A DNA stretch of 64,000 nt from an uncultured Eubacteriales bacterium (lineage in GTDB: Bacteria; Bacillota; Clostridia; Oscillospirales; UMGS1783): positions 27,783 to 91,782 of the forward strand of contig CAKSHC010000007.1 in assembly GCA_934456365.1 (NCBI GenBank). Reading direction: 5' to 3'. Below, piece by piece: positions 25,440 through 32,173 of this stretch. Numbering within the stretch: position 1 is the first letter of the stretch; each line of letters begins with the position of its first letter. The translations under genes and the position numbers were made by a program. The notes under the pieces are model-generated. The model saw only the letters and a list, made by a program, of their open reading frames with translations, made no database searches and was not told the DNA's origin.

Positions 25440-25472
25440 AAAGGAGGGGCTTTCGCTTGTCGCGAAAGCCCC
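25440..25472 (-). terminator. Terminator between convergent lacZ and the CE2 esterase gene
   Basis: GGGGCTTTCGC / GCGAAAGCCCC stem. On the minus strand it is followed by TCCTTTTTTT, so it mainly serves the esterase; the plus-strand T-run is weak. Confidence 0.75.
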
Positions 25473-25479
25473 TTTCGGA

Positions 25480-26616
25480 TCACCAGCCCAGTTTTTCGGC
25501 GAGGAAGGCGGCGAGGGCTTCGCCGGCCTTTTTGTGCTTGGAAAGGATGGGGTGGGTCGAGCCGGCCCATTCGAGCTTGAAGGAGAAGACCTTGGAATCA
25601 CCGGCGGCGGCGCGGTTTTTCACAGCCTGCTCGATGGCGGGGTAGGCGGTATCGTTCATCATGCCGACGGTGCCGATCAGGACGGCGTTGGGATAGAGCT
25701 CGCGCAGGCGGGCGAGGAAGGCCTCGTATTTTTCGCGGAAGATCTCTTCCTCGAAGGCGCCGGCGGCGATATAGGAGGCGTCGTTTGTGCCGAGGTTGAC
25801 GACCACGGCGTCGACGGGGTGGGCGGCGAAGTCCCAGGGGTCGGTGTTGCGGTGGAAGAAATCGGTGCTTTCATAGATGAAGGGGATGGCGACCTGGTCG
25901 CCATCGGGGATATCGGTGCGGCAGTAGACGGTCCAGCCCGAGGCGGCGAAAACCGAGAAGTCGGCATTCAGGGCGCGGGCGGCGACAGCGGCATAGGTTT
26001 GCAGGCCGTCCTGCGTTTCGGGAGAATAGACGTCTGCCTCGCCGGCGGCGCGGGCGTTGGCAGAGCCGGCGGTGATGGAATCGCCGATGAATTCAATCGA
26101 GCGCTCGCGGGCGGCGGGAGGGGTGAGGAGGTAGCCCTCGGGGATTTCGAGGGGGCCGACGTAGACGACATTCATCTGGGCCTCGGTGAGCTTGACGAAG
26201 CGCAGGGTGTGCTCGCCGAAGGAGAGGTTTTGACAGAGGGTGACCCATTTTTCGCCGTCGGTGAGCTTGATTTTTTCGCCCTGCTCCTGCCCGTCGATCA
26301 GCACCTCGGCATAGGCAAACTGCGAGGAGGAGAGACACTGGGGGGTGAGGAGGGCGCGGACCTCGCGGCCGACGAAGCGGATCTCGAAGCCGGAATCGGT
26401 CCAGGAAACGCCCCACTCGTCGGCGCGGCTGTTGTGGAAGGCGCGGCCGAGGAAGCGGGCGTTTTGAGAAGTGAGGCGGATGAGGCCTTCGGAATCGGGG
26501 TTGAAGGAGGCGTCTTCCAGCGGAGGGGGGACGGGGTCCGGCTGGGGCGCCTGGGCGCAGGAGGCCAGGGAGAGCAGGCAGAGGGCAAGCGCGAGGGCGC
26601 GGGCAAGCTTCTTCAT
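25480..26616 (-). CDS. CE2-type SGNH esterase lipoprotein (probable acetyl-carbohydrate esterase)
   Basis: 378 residues. A lipoprotein signal with LASC lipobox (Cys20) predicts anchoring outside the membrane. Residues about 40-160 form a beta-sandwich-like N-domain, and the C-terminal SGNH hydrolase has GDSITAG (Ser180), VVNLGTNDAS and GSTHP (His355). This two-domain plan is that of carbohydrate esterase family 2, whose members remove acetyl groups from xylan or mannan. A start with AAGGAG upstream at 26616 and a divergent promoter support the call. It lies next to lacZ but on the opposite strand. Confidence 0.88.
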   Translation of the reverse strand: MKKLARALALALCLLSLASCAQAPQPDPVPPPLEDASFNPDSEGLIRLTSQNARFLGRAFHNSRADEWGVSWTDSGFEIRFVGREVRALLTPQCLSSSQFAYAEVLIDGQEQGEKIKLTDGEKWVTLCQNLSFGEHTLRFVKLTEAQMNVVYVGPLEIPEGYLLTPPAARERSIEFIGDSITAGSANARAAGEADVYSPETQDGLQTYAAVAARALNADFSVFAASGWTVYCRTDIPDGDQVAIPFIYESTDFFHRNTDPWDFAAHPVDAVVVNLGTNDASYIAAGAFEEEIFREKYEAFLARLRELYPNAVLIGTVGMMNDTAYPAIEQAVKNRAAAGDSKVFSFKLEWAGSTHPILSKHKKAGEALAAFLAEKLGW

Positions 26617-26648
26617 ATGAAAATCTCCTTACGGGCTTTGATGATTTG

Positions 26649-26678
26649 ATTATAGCGGGAAGAAAAGGCGGCTGTCAA
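26649..26678 (-). promoter_or_regulatory. Promoter of the CE2 esterase gene
   Basis: Minus strand TTGACA (26678-26673), 18-base spacer, TATAAT (26654-26649), back-to-back with the trmB promoter. Confidence 0.85.
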
Positions 26679-26685
26679 CGCTTGA

Positions 26686-26714
26686 TTGACAAGAGGTCGG
26701 AAATCTCTTATAAT
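26686..26714 (+). promoter_or_regulatory. Promoter of trmB
   Basis: TTGACA (26686-26691), 17-base spacer, TATAAT (26709-26714): full consensus. It also argues for the downstream ATG at 26752 as the trmB start. Confidence 0.9.
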
Positions 26715-26751
26715 GGGAGAAAAAGTGTTGAAAAACGGGAGGGAAAGCCCG

Positions 26752-27396
26752 ATGAGAATGCGCAAGAAGAAAAACTGCGCCGCGCGCACCGAGCGTGCGT
26801 CGGCCTATTTATTTGACCCGGCGGGGAAGGAAGGGGTGACCTGCGAGGATCTGTTTGGGCGGCAGGGGCCCTTTTATCTGGAGATCGGCTGCGGCAAGGG
26901 GCGCTTCCTCTGCGAGCAGGGGCGGCGGCACCCGGAGCGGTTTTTCGCGGGGATCGAGCGGATCCCGGACGTTCTGGTTCTGGCGCTCGAGAAGGCGGCG
27001 GCGGTCGAGCAGCAGAATGTGCGCTTTCTTTCTTTGGACGCCGAGGCGCTCTGCGAGGTGTTTGCTCCAGCCGCGGTGGACGGGATCTATCTGAATTTTT
27101 CCGATCCCTGGCCCAAGGCGCGCCACGCCAAGCGGCGGCTCAACGGGCCGGCCTTTTTGGAGCGTTATCGGCGGCTGCTCAAGCCGGGCGGAACGATCGA
27201 GATCAAGACGGATAATGCGGACCTGTTTGACTTCGGGCTGGAGAGCCTGGAGGCGGGCGGCTGGGAGATCCTCGATCTTTCCCGGGATCTGACGGCCGAG
27301 CAGCGGGAGGAAAACGTGGTCACCGAATACGAGCAGCGGTGGAGCGAAATGGGGATCAAGATCAACTTCGTGAAGGCTTCCCCGGCGAAAAAATAA
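26752..27396 (+). CDS. trmB: tRNA (guanine-N7)-methyltransferase
   Basis: SAM-dependent enzyme making m7G46 in tRNA. 214 residues. SAM-binding EIGCGKGRFLCEQ, the acidic FFAGIERIPDVLVLALEKA segment, the catalytic/tRNA motif IYLNFSDPWPKARHAKRRL and the C-terminal TEYEQRWSEMGIKINFVKA are all present. I chose ATG 26752 because GGGAGGG sits 8 bases upstream and the promoter rules out earlier starts; ATG 26758 is a close alternative. Confidence 0.95.
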   Translation: MRMRKKKNCAARTERASAYLFDPAGKEGVTCEDLFGRQGPFYLEIGCGKGRFLCEQGRRHPERFFAGIERIPDVLVLALEKAAAVEQQNVRFLSLDAEALCEVFAPAAVDGIYLNFSDPWPKARHAKRRLNGPAFLERYRRLLKPGGTIEIKTDNADLFDFGLESLEAGGWEILDLSRDLTAEQREENVVTEYEQRWSEMGIKINFVKASPAKK

Positions 27397-27398
27397 GG

Positions 27399-27432
27399 AT
27401 TGCCCCGTACCGTTGGTATGGGGCAATTTTTG
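27399..27432 (+). terminator. Terminator of trmB
   Basis: ATTGCCCCGTACC / GGTATGGGGCAAT stem around GTT, followed by TTTTTG. Confidence 0.85.
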
Positions 27433-27449
27433 GGCTTTGCATAAAATGC

Positions 27450-27478
27450 TTGCATTTTTGAGAGAATTGTATTAAAAT
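27450..27478 (+). promoter_or_regulatory. Promoter of the M23 peptidase gene
   Basis: TTGCAT (27450-27455), 17-base spacer, TAAAAT (27473-27478). Confidence 0.6.
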
Positions 27479-27504
27479 GTAATCGGTTGTTACCAAATTG
27501 TAAT
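27478..27504 (+). promoter_or_regulatory. WalR-like direct-repeat box
   Basis: TGTTAC (27488-27493), five bases, TGTAAT (27499-27504) matches the WalR consensus TGTWAH-N5-TGTWAH exactly. A further TGTAAT lies at 27478-27483. WalRK governs cell-wall hydrolases in Firmicutes, which suits the downstream M23 peptidase. Placement at the -10/+1 region would suggest repression. Confidence 0.55.
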
Positions 27505-27523
27505 TTTTACGGAAGGTTTTTGT

Positions 27524-29155
27524 ATGGCGAGAACGAGGGCGAACGGAAGAAGAACGGGCGCGGCGCCGGGCGGCGCGCGGCCGCGGCGGCGGGCGGGAAG
27601 CCTGGCCGATTTTCTCGCGCAGCCTGAGGAAGGATATACGGCGCGTGAGGATGCGCAGGAAGTGGTTTTTGAGCCGGTGAAGCAGGAGCGGCGGGAAAAA
27701 CGGGATGGCGCGCGGGACTGGGCTCACATCCGGGAGTATCTGCGCGACGAGTTGGCGGCGGATCCGGAGGGCTTTTTGCTGAAGGCTTTTTCGAGCCTGG
27801 GCGAAGCGATGATGCGCTTTCTGCGCTTTTTCGGGTCTTTTTCGCGGTATCTGCTTTTTCCGCTGAGTGTGCTGATCCTTCTGACGGGGATCACGGTGGC
27901 GAGCGCCTGCACGGTGGGGCTCCGGGTGACGGTAGACGGAGTGGATCTGGGCGTGGTGAGCGACGCGGGGGTTTACGAAACGGCCAAGGCGGCGGTGGAG
28001 GAAAGCTATTCCGAGCGCCTGGGCGAGGCCTTTGCGATGGAGCAGGCCCCGGTTTACACGCTGAGCCTGGTGTCGCGGGGCGAGGTTGTGAGCGAGCAGG
28101 CCTTGCAGGAGAATATTTCGCGCATCTGCGAAGAGGCGGCCGGGCGCAGCTGGGGGCTTTTTGTGGACGGCGAGCTGGTGGGGACCTACACGAGCGAAAA
28201 CGCCATCTATGAGATGCTGGAAGCGATCAAGAAGCCCTACGAGAGCGGGCTGACGGGTGAAGCGGCCGTTTTTATGAACGAGGTGAAGGTGGAGCGGGAT
28301 ATTTACCCGGATTCCTTCTCGATGAGTATTGCGCAGCTGCGGGCGAAGCTTCTGTGCGGCGGGAGCGCGGTGCAGTATTCCTCGGCGGAGGGCGATACGG
28401 CGGAGAGCATCTGCGAAGCCTTCGGGCTGAGCTCCACGGTTCTGCATCTTCTGAACCCCTCGGTGAATTTCGACGGGCTGCCGGCCGGGACGATCCTGAC
28501 GGTGGGCGACAACACGCCGCTTCTTTCGGTGCAGGTGTCGCGCACGATCGTTTACGAAGAGGCGATTCCTTTCGACACAGTTTCGAGCGAGAGCGCGGAC
28601 CTGTGGGACGGGAGCGTGCAGATCATCAGCGCGGGTGTGGAAGGCGCGCGGCAGGTCACGGCGCAGGTCGTGGTGGTGGACGGTGTGGAGATCAGCCGGG
28701 TGATTTCGAGCGAGGTGGTGCTGCGCGAGCCGGTGACGCAGTATCAGCTGGTGGGCACCAAGCCGATTTCGGCGACGGGCCGGTTTATCTGGCCGATCGC
28801 GGGCTACGGGATCATCACGAGCGATTTCGGCGCCTGGCGCGGCGATCATTACCACATGGGCATCGACATCGCGGCCAACTCCGGTACCGATATTTTCGCC
28901 TGCGACGCGGGCGTGGTGACGGTGGCCGGCTGGAGCGACGGCGGATATGGCTACAATGTGGAGATCGACCACGGAAACGGGATCAAGACGCGCTATTCGC
29001 ACTGCCGCGAGGTTTATGTTTCGGTGGGTCAGATCGTGTACCAGGGACAGACGGTGGCAGCCGTCGGGTCTTCGGGCTGGTCGACCGGGCCGCACTGCCA
29101 CTTCTCTTTGGAAGTGGACGGGAGCTATGTGAACCCGCACTATTATATTTCCTGA
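27524..29155 (+). CDS. Membrane-anchored M23 peptidase with LysM-like and G5 domains
   Basis: 543-residue cell-wall endopeptidase. Basic, Arg-rich cytoplasmic tail (1-105), one transmembrane helix (LLFPLSVLILLTGITVASACTV), then an extracellular region. This holds a LysM-like module (YSSAEGDTAESICEAFGLSSTVLHLLNP), a G5-like domain (VVVVDGVEISRVISSEVVLREPVTQYQLVGT) and an M23 lysostaphin-type domain with zinc ligands His444/Asp448 (HMGIDIA) and catalytic HCH (His524, His526). ATG with GGAAGG upstream. It likely cuts peptidoglycan cross-links, and a WalR-like box precedes it. Confidence 0.92.
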   Translation: MARTRANGRRTGAAPGGARPRRRAGSLADFLAQPEEGYTAREDAQEVVFEPVKQERREKRDGARDWAHIREYLRDELAADPEGFLLKAFSSLGEAMMRFLRFFGSFSRYLLFPLSVLILLTGITVASACTVGLRVTVDGVDLGVVSDAGVYETAKAAVEESYSERLGEAFAMEQAPVYTLSLVSRGEVVSEQALQENISRICEEAAGRSWGLFVDGELVGTYTSENAIYEMLEAIKKPYESGLTGEAAVFMNEVKVERDIYPDSFSMSIAQLRAKLLCGGSAVQYSSAEGDTAESICEAFGLSSTVLHLLNPSVNFDGLPAGTILTVGDNTPLLSVQVSRTIVYEEAIPFDTVSSESADLWDGSVQIISAGVEGARQVTAQVVVVDGVEISRVISSEVVLREPVTQYQLVGTKPISATGRFIWPIAGYGIITSDFGAWRGDHYHMGIDIAANSGTDIFACDAGVVTVAGWSDGGYGYNVEIDHGNGIKTRYSHCREVYVSVGQIVYQGQTVAAVGSSGWSTGPHCHFSLEVDGSYVNPHYYIS

Positions 29156-29158
29156 AGC

Positions 29159-29194
29159 TCGGCCCCTCCTTTGGTTTGGGAGGGGCCGGTTTTT
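29159..29194 (+). terminator. Terminator of the M23 peptidase gene
   Basis: GGCCCCTCC / GGGAGGGGCC stem, then GGTTTTTGG. The pgi promoter starts 3 bases later. Confidence 0.85.
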
Positions 29195-29196
29195 GG

Positions 29197-29225
29197 TTGA
29201 CAGGAGGGCGGCGGGGGAGTAAAAT
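29197..29225 (+). promoter_or_regulatory. Promoter of pgi
   Basis: TTGACA (29197-29202), 17-base G-rich spacer, TAAAAT (29220-29225). Confidence 0.85.
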
Positions 29226-29256
29226 AAGAACGAAAAAGAAACCGGAGGAAACGGAT

Positions 29257-30534
29257 ATGAAATGTGATGTGCGGTATGCGGATCGGTTTTTGAAGCAGGA
29301 TCCCGAGAAGGCCTACGGCGAGGCGGCGCTGGACGCGCTGCGGGCGCTGAAGGCCGGGACGGGCGCGGGCAGCGATTTTATCGGGTGGCTCGAGCCGGGT
29401 CGGGATATTGATCTGGATAAAATCCGCGCGGCGGCGGAGAAGATCCGCTCCATGGCGGATATTTTTGTGGTGATCGGGATCGGCGGCTCGTATATGGGGG
29501 CCAAGTGCGCGCTGGATTTCCTGTGCGGGCCTTACTACAACGAAACGACCGACGGGCCGAAGGTTTATTTTGCGGGCAACAACATGAGCCCGGACGCGCT
29601 GGGCCGGCTGCTGGCGCTTTGCGAGAAGGGGAGCGTGGCGGTGAACGTGGTGTCCAAATCGGGCACGACGACCGAGCCGGCGATCGCTTTCCGGATGTTC
29701 CGGGATCTTCTGATCCGCCGCTACGGCGCGGGCGCGGCCGAGCGGATTTTTGTGACGACCGACGCGCACCGCGGCGCGCTGCGGCCGCTGGCCGAGAAGG
29801 AGGGCTACGAGAGCTTTGTGGTGCCCGACGACATCGGCGGGCGCTATTCGGTGCTGACCGATGTGGGCCTTCTGCCGATCGCGGTGGCCGGGGTGGATGT
29901 GGAAGAGCTGCTTGCCGGCGCGCGCGAAGGGATGGCGGATTATCTGACCGAGGATCTGAAGAAAAACGACGCACTGGCTTATGCGCTGCGCCGCCATGCT
30001 CTTTATGAAGAGGGCAAGGAGATCGAGGTGCTGACCGGCTACGAGCCCTCGCTTTTCTCGCTTTCGCTCTGGTGGCAGCAGCTTTACGGCGAGAGCCACG
30101 GCAAGGAAGGGAAAGGGATCTTCCCGGTGGCGCTGACCTACACCCAGGATCTGCATTCGATGGGCCAGTATCTCCAGCAGGGGCGGCGCAACAATTTTGA
30201 AACGGTGCTTTGGGTGGAGAAGCCGGAGAAGGATCTGGCGCTCTGCGCAGGCGACCCGGCCGACGGGCTGGGGTATCTGGAGGGGAAAACGCTCCAGTAC
30301 ATCAACAGCAAGGCCTACGAGGGCGTTTTGCAGGCGCATGTGGACGGCGGAGTGCCCAACCTTCTGCTGACTCTGCCCGATCGCTCGGCGCGCACGCTGG
30401 GGCGGCTGTTTTCCTTCTTTGAGGTGGGCTGCGCCATCGGCGGCTATCTTCTGAAGGTCAATCCCTTCGACCAGCCCGGGGTGGAGGATTACAAGCGCAA
30501 CATGTTTGCTCTTTTGGGCAAACCGAAGAACTAA
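29257..30534 (+). CDS. pgi: Glucose-6-phosphate isomerase
   Basis: Interconverts glucose 6-phosphate and fructose 6-phosphate. 425 residues, the shorter Firmicutes form. Phosphate-binding VIGIGGSYMGAKCALDF and VVSKSGTTTEPAIAF, active-site ESHGKEGKGIFPVALTYTQDLHSMGQYLQQG, and the C-terminal NPFDQPGVEDYKRNMFALLG. The ATG at 29257 has GGAGG 8 bases upstream; longer in-frame reading is antisense-free but lacks a start signal. Own promoter and compact spacing to neighbours. Confidence 0.97.
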   Translation: MKCDVRYADRFLKQDPEKAYGEAALDALRALKAGTGAGSDFIGWLEPGRDIDLDKIRAAAEKIRSMADIFVVIGIGGSYMGAKCALDFLCGPYYNETTDGPKVYFAGNNMSPDALGRLLALCEKGSVAVNVVSKSGTTTEPAIAFRMFRDLLIRRYGAGAAERIFVTTDAHRGALRPLAEKEGYESFVVPDDIGGRYSVLTDVGLLPIAVAGVDVEELLAGAREGMADYLTEDLKKNDALAYALRRHALYEEGKEIEVLTGYEPSLFSLSLWWQQLYGESHGKEGKGIFPVALTYTQDLHSMGQYLQQGRRNNFETVLWVEKPEKDLALCAGDPADGLGYLEGKTLQYINSKAYEGVLQAHVDGGVPNLLLTLPDRSARTLGRLFSFFEVGCAIGGYLLKVNPFDQPGVEDYKRNMFALLGKPKN

Positions 30535-30550
30535 ATTGCGAATCTCCCCC

Positions 30551-30579
30551 TTGCGCGGGGGGAGGAAATTTGGTATAAT
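30551..30579 (+). promoter_or_regulatory. Promoter of the small P-loop protein gene
   Basis: TTGCGC (30551-30556), 17-base spacer, TATAAT (30574-30579). Confidence 0.8.
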
Positions 30580-30624
30580 AAAGATACCCGAGAGGGACAA
30601 CAGAAAAAAAGGAGGCACGACAAC

Positions 30625-31041
30625 ATGATCAAAGCGATTATGGGACTGAAGGGCTCCGGCAAGACCAAGGCTCTGGCGGATATGGCCAACCAGGCGGTGG
30701 CTCAGTCGCGCGGGAATGTGGTCTACATTGAGAAGGGCAAGACGCTGATGTTTGACATCAACCACAAGGCGCGTCTTGTGAACATAGACGATTACGGAAT
30801 TTCGGATTACGAAGGGCTCTACGGCTTTCTGGCCGGGCTGGTTGCCGGCAACCACGACATCACCGATGTTTTCATCGATTCGGTGACCAAGATCTGCACC
30901 TACGACATTTCCGATATCGAAGCCTTCCTCATCAAGGCCGACGCGCTTTCCAAGCTGGACGACACCAACATCACCGTGACCATCTCCGGCGACGCGGCGG
31001 AAGCGACCGATGGAATCCGCAAGTATCTGATCGAGATCTGA
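30625..31041 (+). CDS. Small P-loop ATP-binding protein of unknown function
   Basis: 138 residues. A Walker A motif lies at the N-terminus (AIMGLKGSGKTKAL), with a Walker B-like DITDVFIDSVTK near residue 85 and ITVTISGD near 116. The size and the G-x-K-G-S-G-K-T motif suggest a compact P-loop NTPase lacking extra domains. Homologues in related clostridia are, from memory, named twitching motility protein PilT on weak grounds, which I would not adopt. Strong SD (AAAGGAGG), its own promoter, and a hairpin just after it point to a single-gene unit. Confidence 0.75.
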   Translation: MIKAIMGLKGSGKTKALADMANQAVAQSRGNVVYIEKGKTLMFDINHKARLVNIDDYGISDYEGLYGFLAGLVAGNHDITDVFIDSVTKICTYDISDIEAFLIKADALSKLDDTNITVTISGDAAEATDGIRKYLIEI

Positions 31042-31056
31042 GCAAACAAAATTTTG

Positions 31057-31092
31057 GTCCCGCAGGCGAAAAAGTGTTGACGCCTGCGGGAC
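31057..31092 (+). terminator. Hairpin after the P-loop gene with the rplU -35 box in its loop
   Basis: Perfect 12-base stem GTCCCGCAGGCG (31057-31068) / CGCCTGCGGGAC (31081-31092), followed by TTTGTG, a weak T tract. Confidence 0.7.
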
Positions 31093-31105
31093 TTTGTGTT
31101 ATAAT
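31077..31105 (+). promoter_or_regulatory. Promoter of rplU-prp-rpmA
   Basis: TTGACG (31077-31082), 17-base spacer, TATAAT (31100-31105). The -35 box begins in the loop of the preceding hairpin, and its last two bases and half the spacer form the hairpin's 3' arm. Confidence 0.85.
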
Positions 31106-31188
31106 ACACGATGCCGCATGTGTGCGGGTTTGAAGTGCGAATGCCACCTGCTGCAGCGAGTCTACAAAAGAAAGTGAGGTGCTTTGGA
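31106..31188 (+). promoter_or_regulatory. rplU leader, candidate L21 leader element
   Basis: About 80 untranslated bases containing the hairpin CCGCA-TGTG-TGCGG (31114-31127). A conserved L21 leader RNA precedes rplU in many Firmicutes. I cannot confirm a covariance match by eye. Confidence 0.4.
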
Positions 31189-31500
31189 TTGTACGCGATC
31201 ATTGAAACCGGCGGAAAACAGTACAAAGTACAGGAGGGCGACGTGATCTTCGTGGAGAAGCTCGACGTGGCCGAAGGAGAAGCCGTGACCTTTGATAAGG
31301 TTCTGGTCATCGGCGAGGACAAGGGCATCAAGGCCGGCGCTCCCTATGTGAAGGGCGCGACCGTGGATGCGAAGGTTCTCAAAAACGGGAAGAATCCCAA
31401 GATCTACGTCTTTAAGTTTAAGGCCAAGAAGAATTATCGCCGCAAGACCGGCCATCGTCAGCCCTATACGAAGGTTGAGATCGGCGCGATCAACGCGTAA
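31189..31500 (+). CDS. rplU: 50S ribosomal protein L21
   Basis: 103 residues beginning at TTG 31189 (MYAIIETGGKQYKVQEGD), the exact family N-terminus; GAGGTG lies upstream. It contains FVEKLDVAEGEAVTFDKVL and the RNA-binding tail KFKAKKNYRRKTGHRQPYTKVEI. A further-upstream ATG at 31111 would add an unrelated basic extension inside the leader. First gene of the standard rplU-prp-rpmA set. Confidence 0.97.
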   Translation: MYAIIETGGKQYKVQEGDVIFVEKLDVAEGEAVTFDKVLVIGEDKGIKAGAPYVKGATVDAKVLKNGKNPKIYVFKFKAKKNYRRKTGHRQPYTKVEIGAINA

Positions 31501-31508
31501 AAGCGGCC

Positions 31509-31823
31509 ATGATCCGCTGCCGGTTTGAGAAAAAGGCCGGGGCTCTGACGGGGTTTTCGCTCGCGGGGCATGCCGGTTATGCCGAAGAGGGATCGGATAT
31601 CGTGTGCGCGGCGGTGAGCGCCGCCTGCGATCTGACGATTCATCTGGCCGAAAGCTATTTCGGCTGCGCTCCCGCGGTTTGCGAGGGCGACGGGCGCATT
31701 TCGTTTCAGGCGCGGGAATCGGCCGGGGACGCCGACCGGCTGCTGCGGGGCTTTCTGGATTATCTCCGGGAGGTGGAACGCGGCTACGGGGCGTTCATTC
31801 AAATTCAGATTACGGAGGTGTAA
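31509..31823 (+). CDS. prp: Ribosomal-processing cysteine protease Prp
   Basis: 104-residue protease that removes the N-terminal extension of L27 in Firmicutes. The catalytic motif is SLAGHAGYAEEGSDIVCAAVSA, with the His and Cys of the dyad. It lies between rplU and rpmA, 8 bases after rplU and 2 bases before rpmA. The following L27 carries the matching cleavage motif. Confidence 0.95.
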   Translation: MIRCRFEKKAGALTGFSLAGHAGYAEEGSDIVCAAVSAACDLTIHLAESYFGCAPAVCEGDGRISFQARESAGDADRLLRGFLDYLREVERGYGAFIQIQITEV

Positions 31824-31825
31824 CA

Positions 31826-32107
31826 ATGCTTAGACTTGGTTTACAGTTTTTCGCCCATAAAAAGGGAATGGGCTCGACCAAGAACGGACGGGACAGCGAA
31901 AGCAAGCGCCTTGGCGCGAAGCGGGCTGACGGGCAGTTCGTTTTGGCCGGCAACATTCTTTTCACCCAGCGCGGCACGAAGATCCATCCGGGCGTGAATG
32001 TCGGGATCGGCTCGAACGACACCCTTTTCGCCTTGAAAGACGGTGTGGTGAAATACGAGCGCGTGGGCAAGGATCGCAAGAGAGTCAGCGTGTACGAACA
32101 GGCCTGA
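31826..32107 (+). CDS. rpmA: 50S ribosomal protein L27 (precursor with Prp-cleaved leader)
   Basis: 93 residues. The N-terminus MLRLGLQFFAHKKGMGSTKNGRD contains the LQFF|AHKKG site that Prp cleaves, so mature L27 should begin at AHKKG. Downstream motifs SKRLGAKRADGQFVLAGNILFTQRGTKIHPG and GSNDTLFALKDGVVKYE are typical. ATG at 31826 follows GGAGGTG. A strong terminator follows. Confidence 0.97.
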   Translation: MLRLGLQFFAHKKGMGSTKNGRDSESKRLGAKRADGQFVLAGNILFTQRGTKIHPGVNVGIGSNDTLFALKDGVVKYERVGKDRKRVSVYEQA

Positions 32108-32126
32108 CCGGCGAATCATCGGAATA

Positions 32127-32162
32127 AAAAATCTCAAAGGCATTGCCTTTGAGATTTTTTTA
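32127..32162 (+). terminator. Terminator after rpmA
   Basis: AATCTCAAAGGC / GCCTTTGAGATT stem around ATT, followed by TTTTTTAAGG. It ends about 12 bases before the obg ATG, leaving only the SD between them. Confidence 0.88.
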
Positions 32163-32173
32163 AGGAGAAAGCG

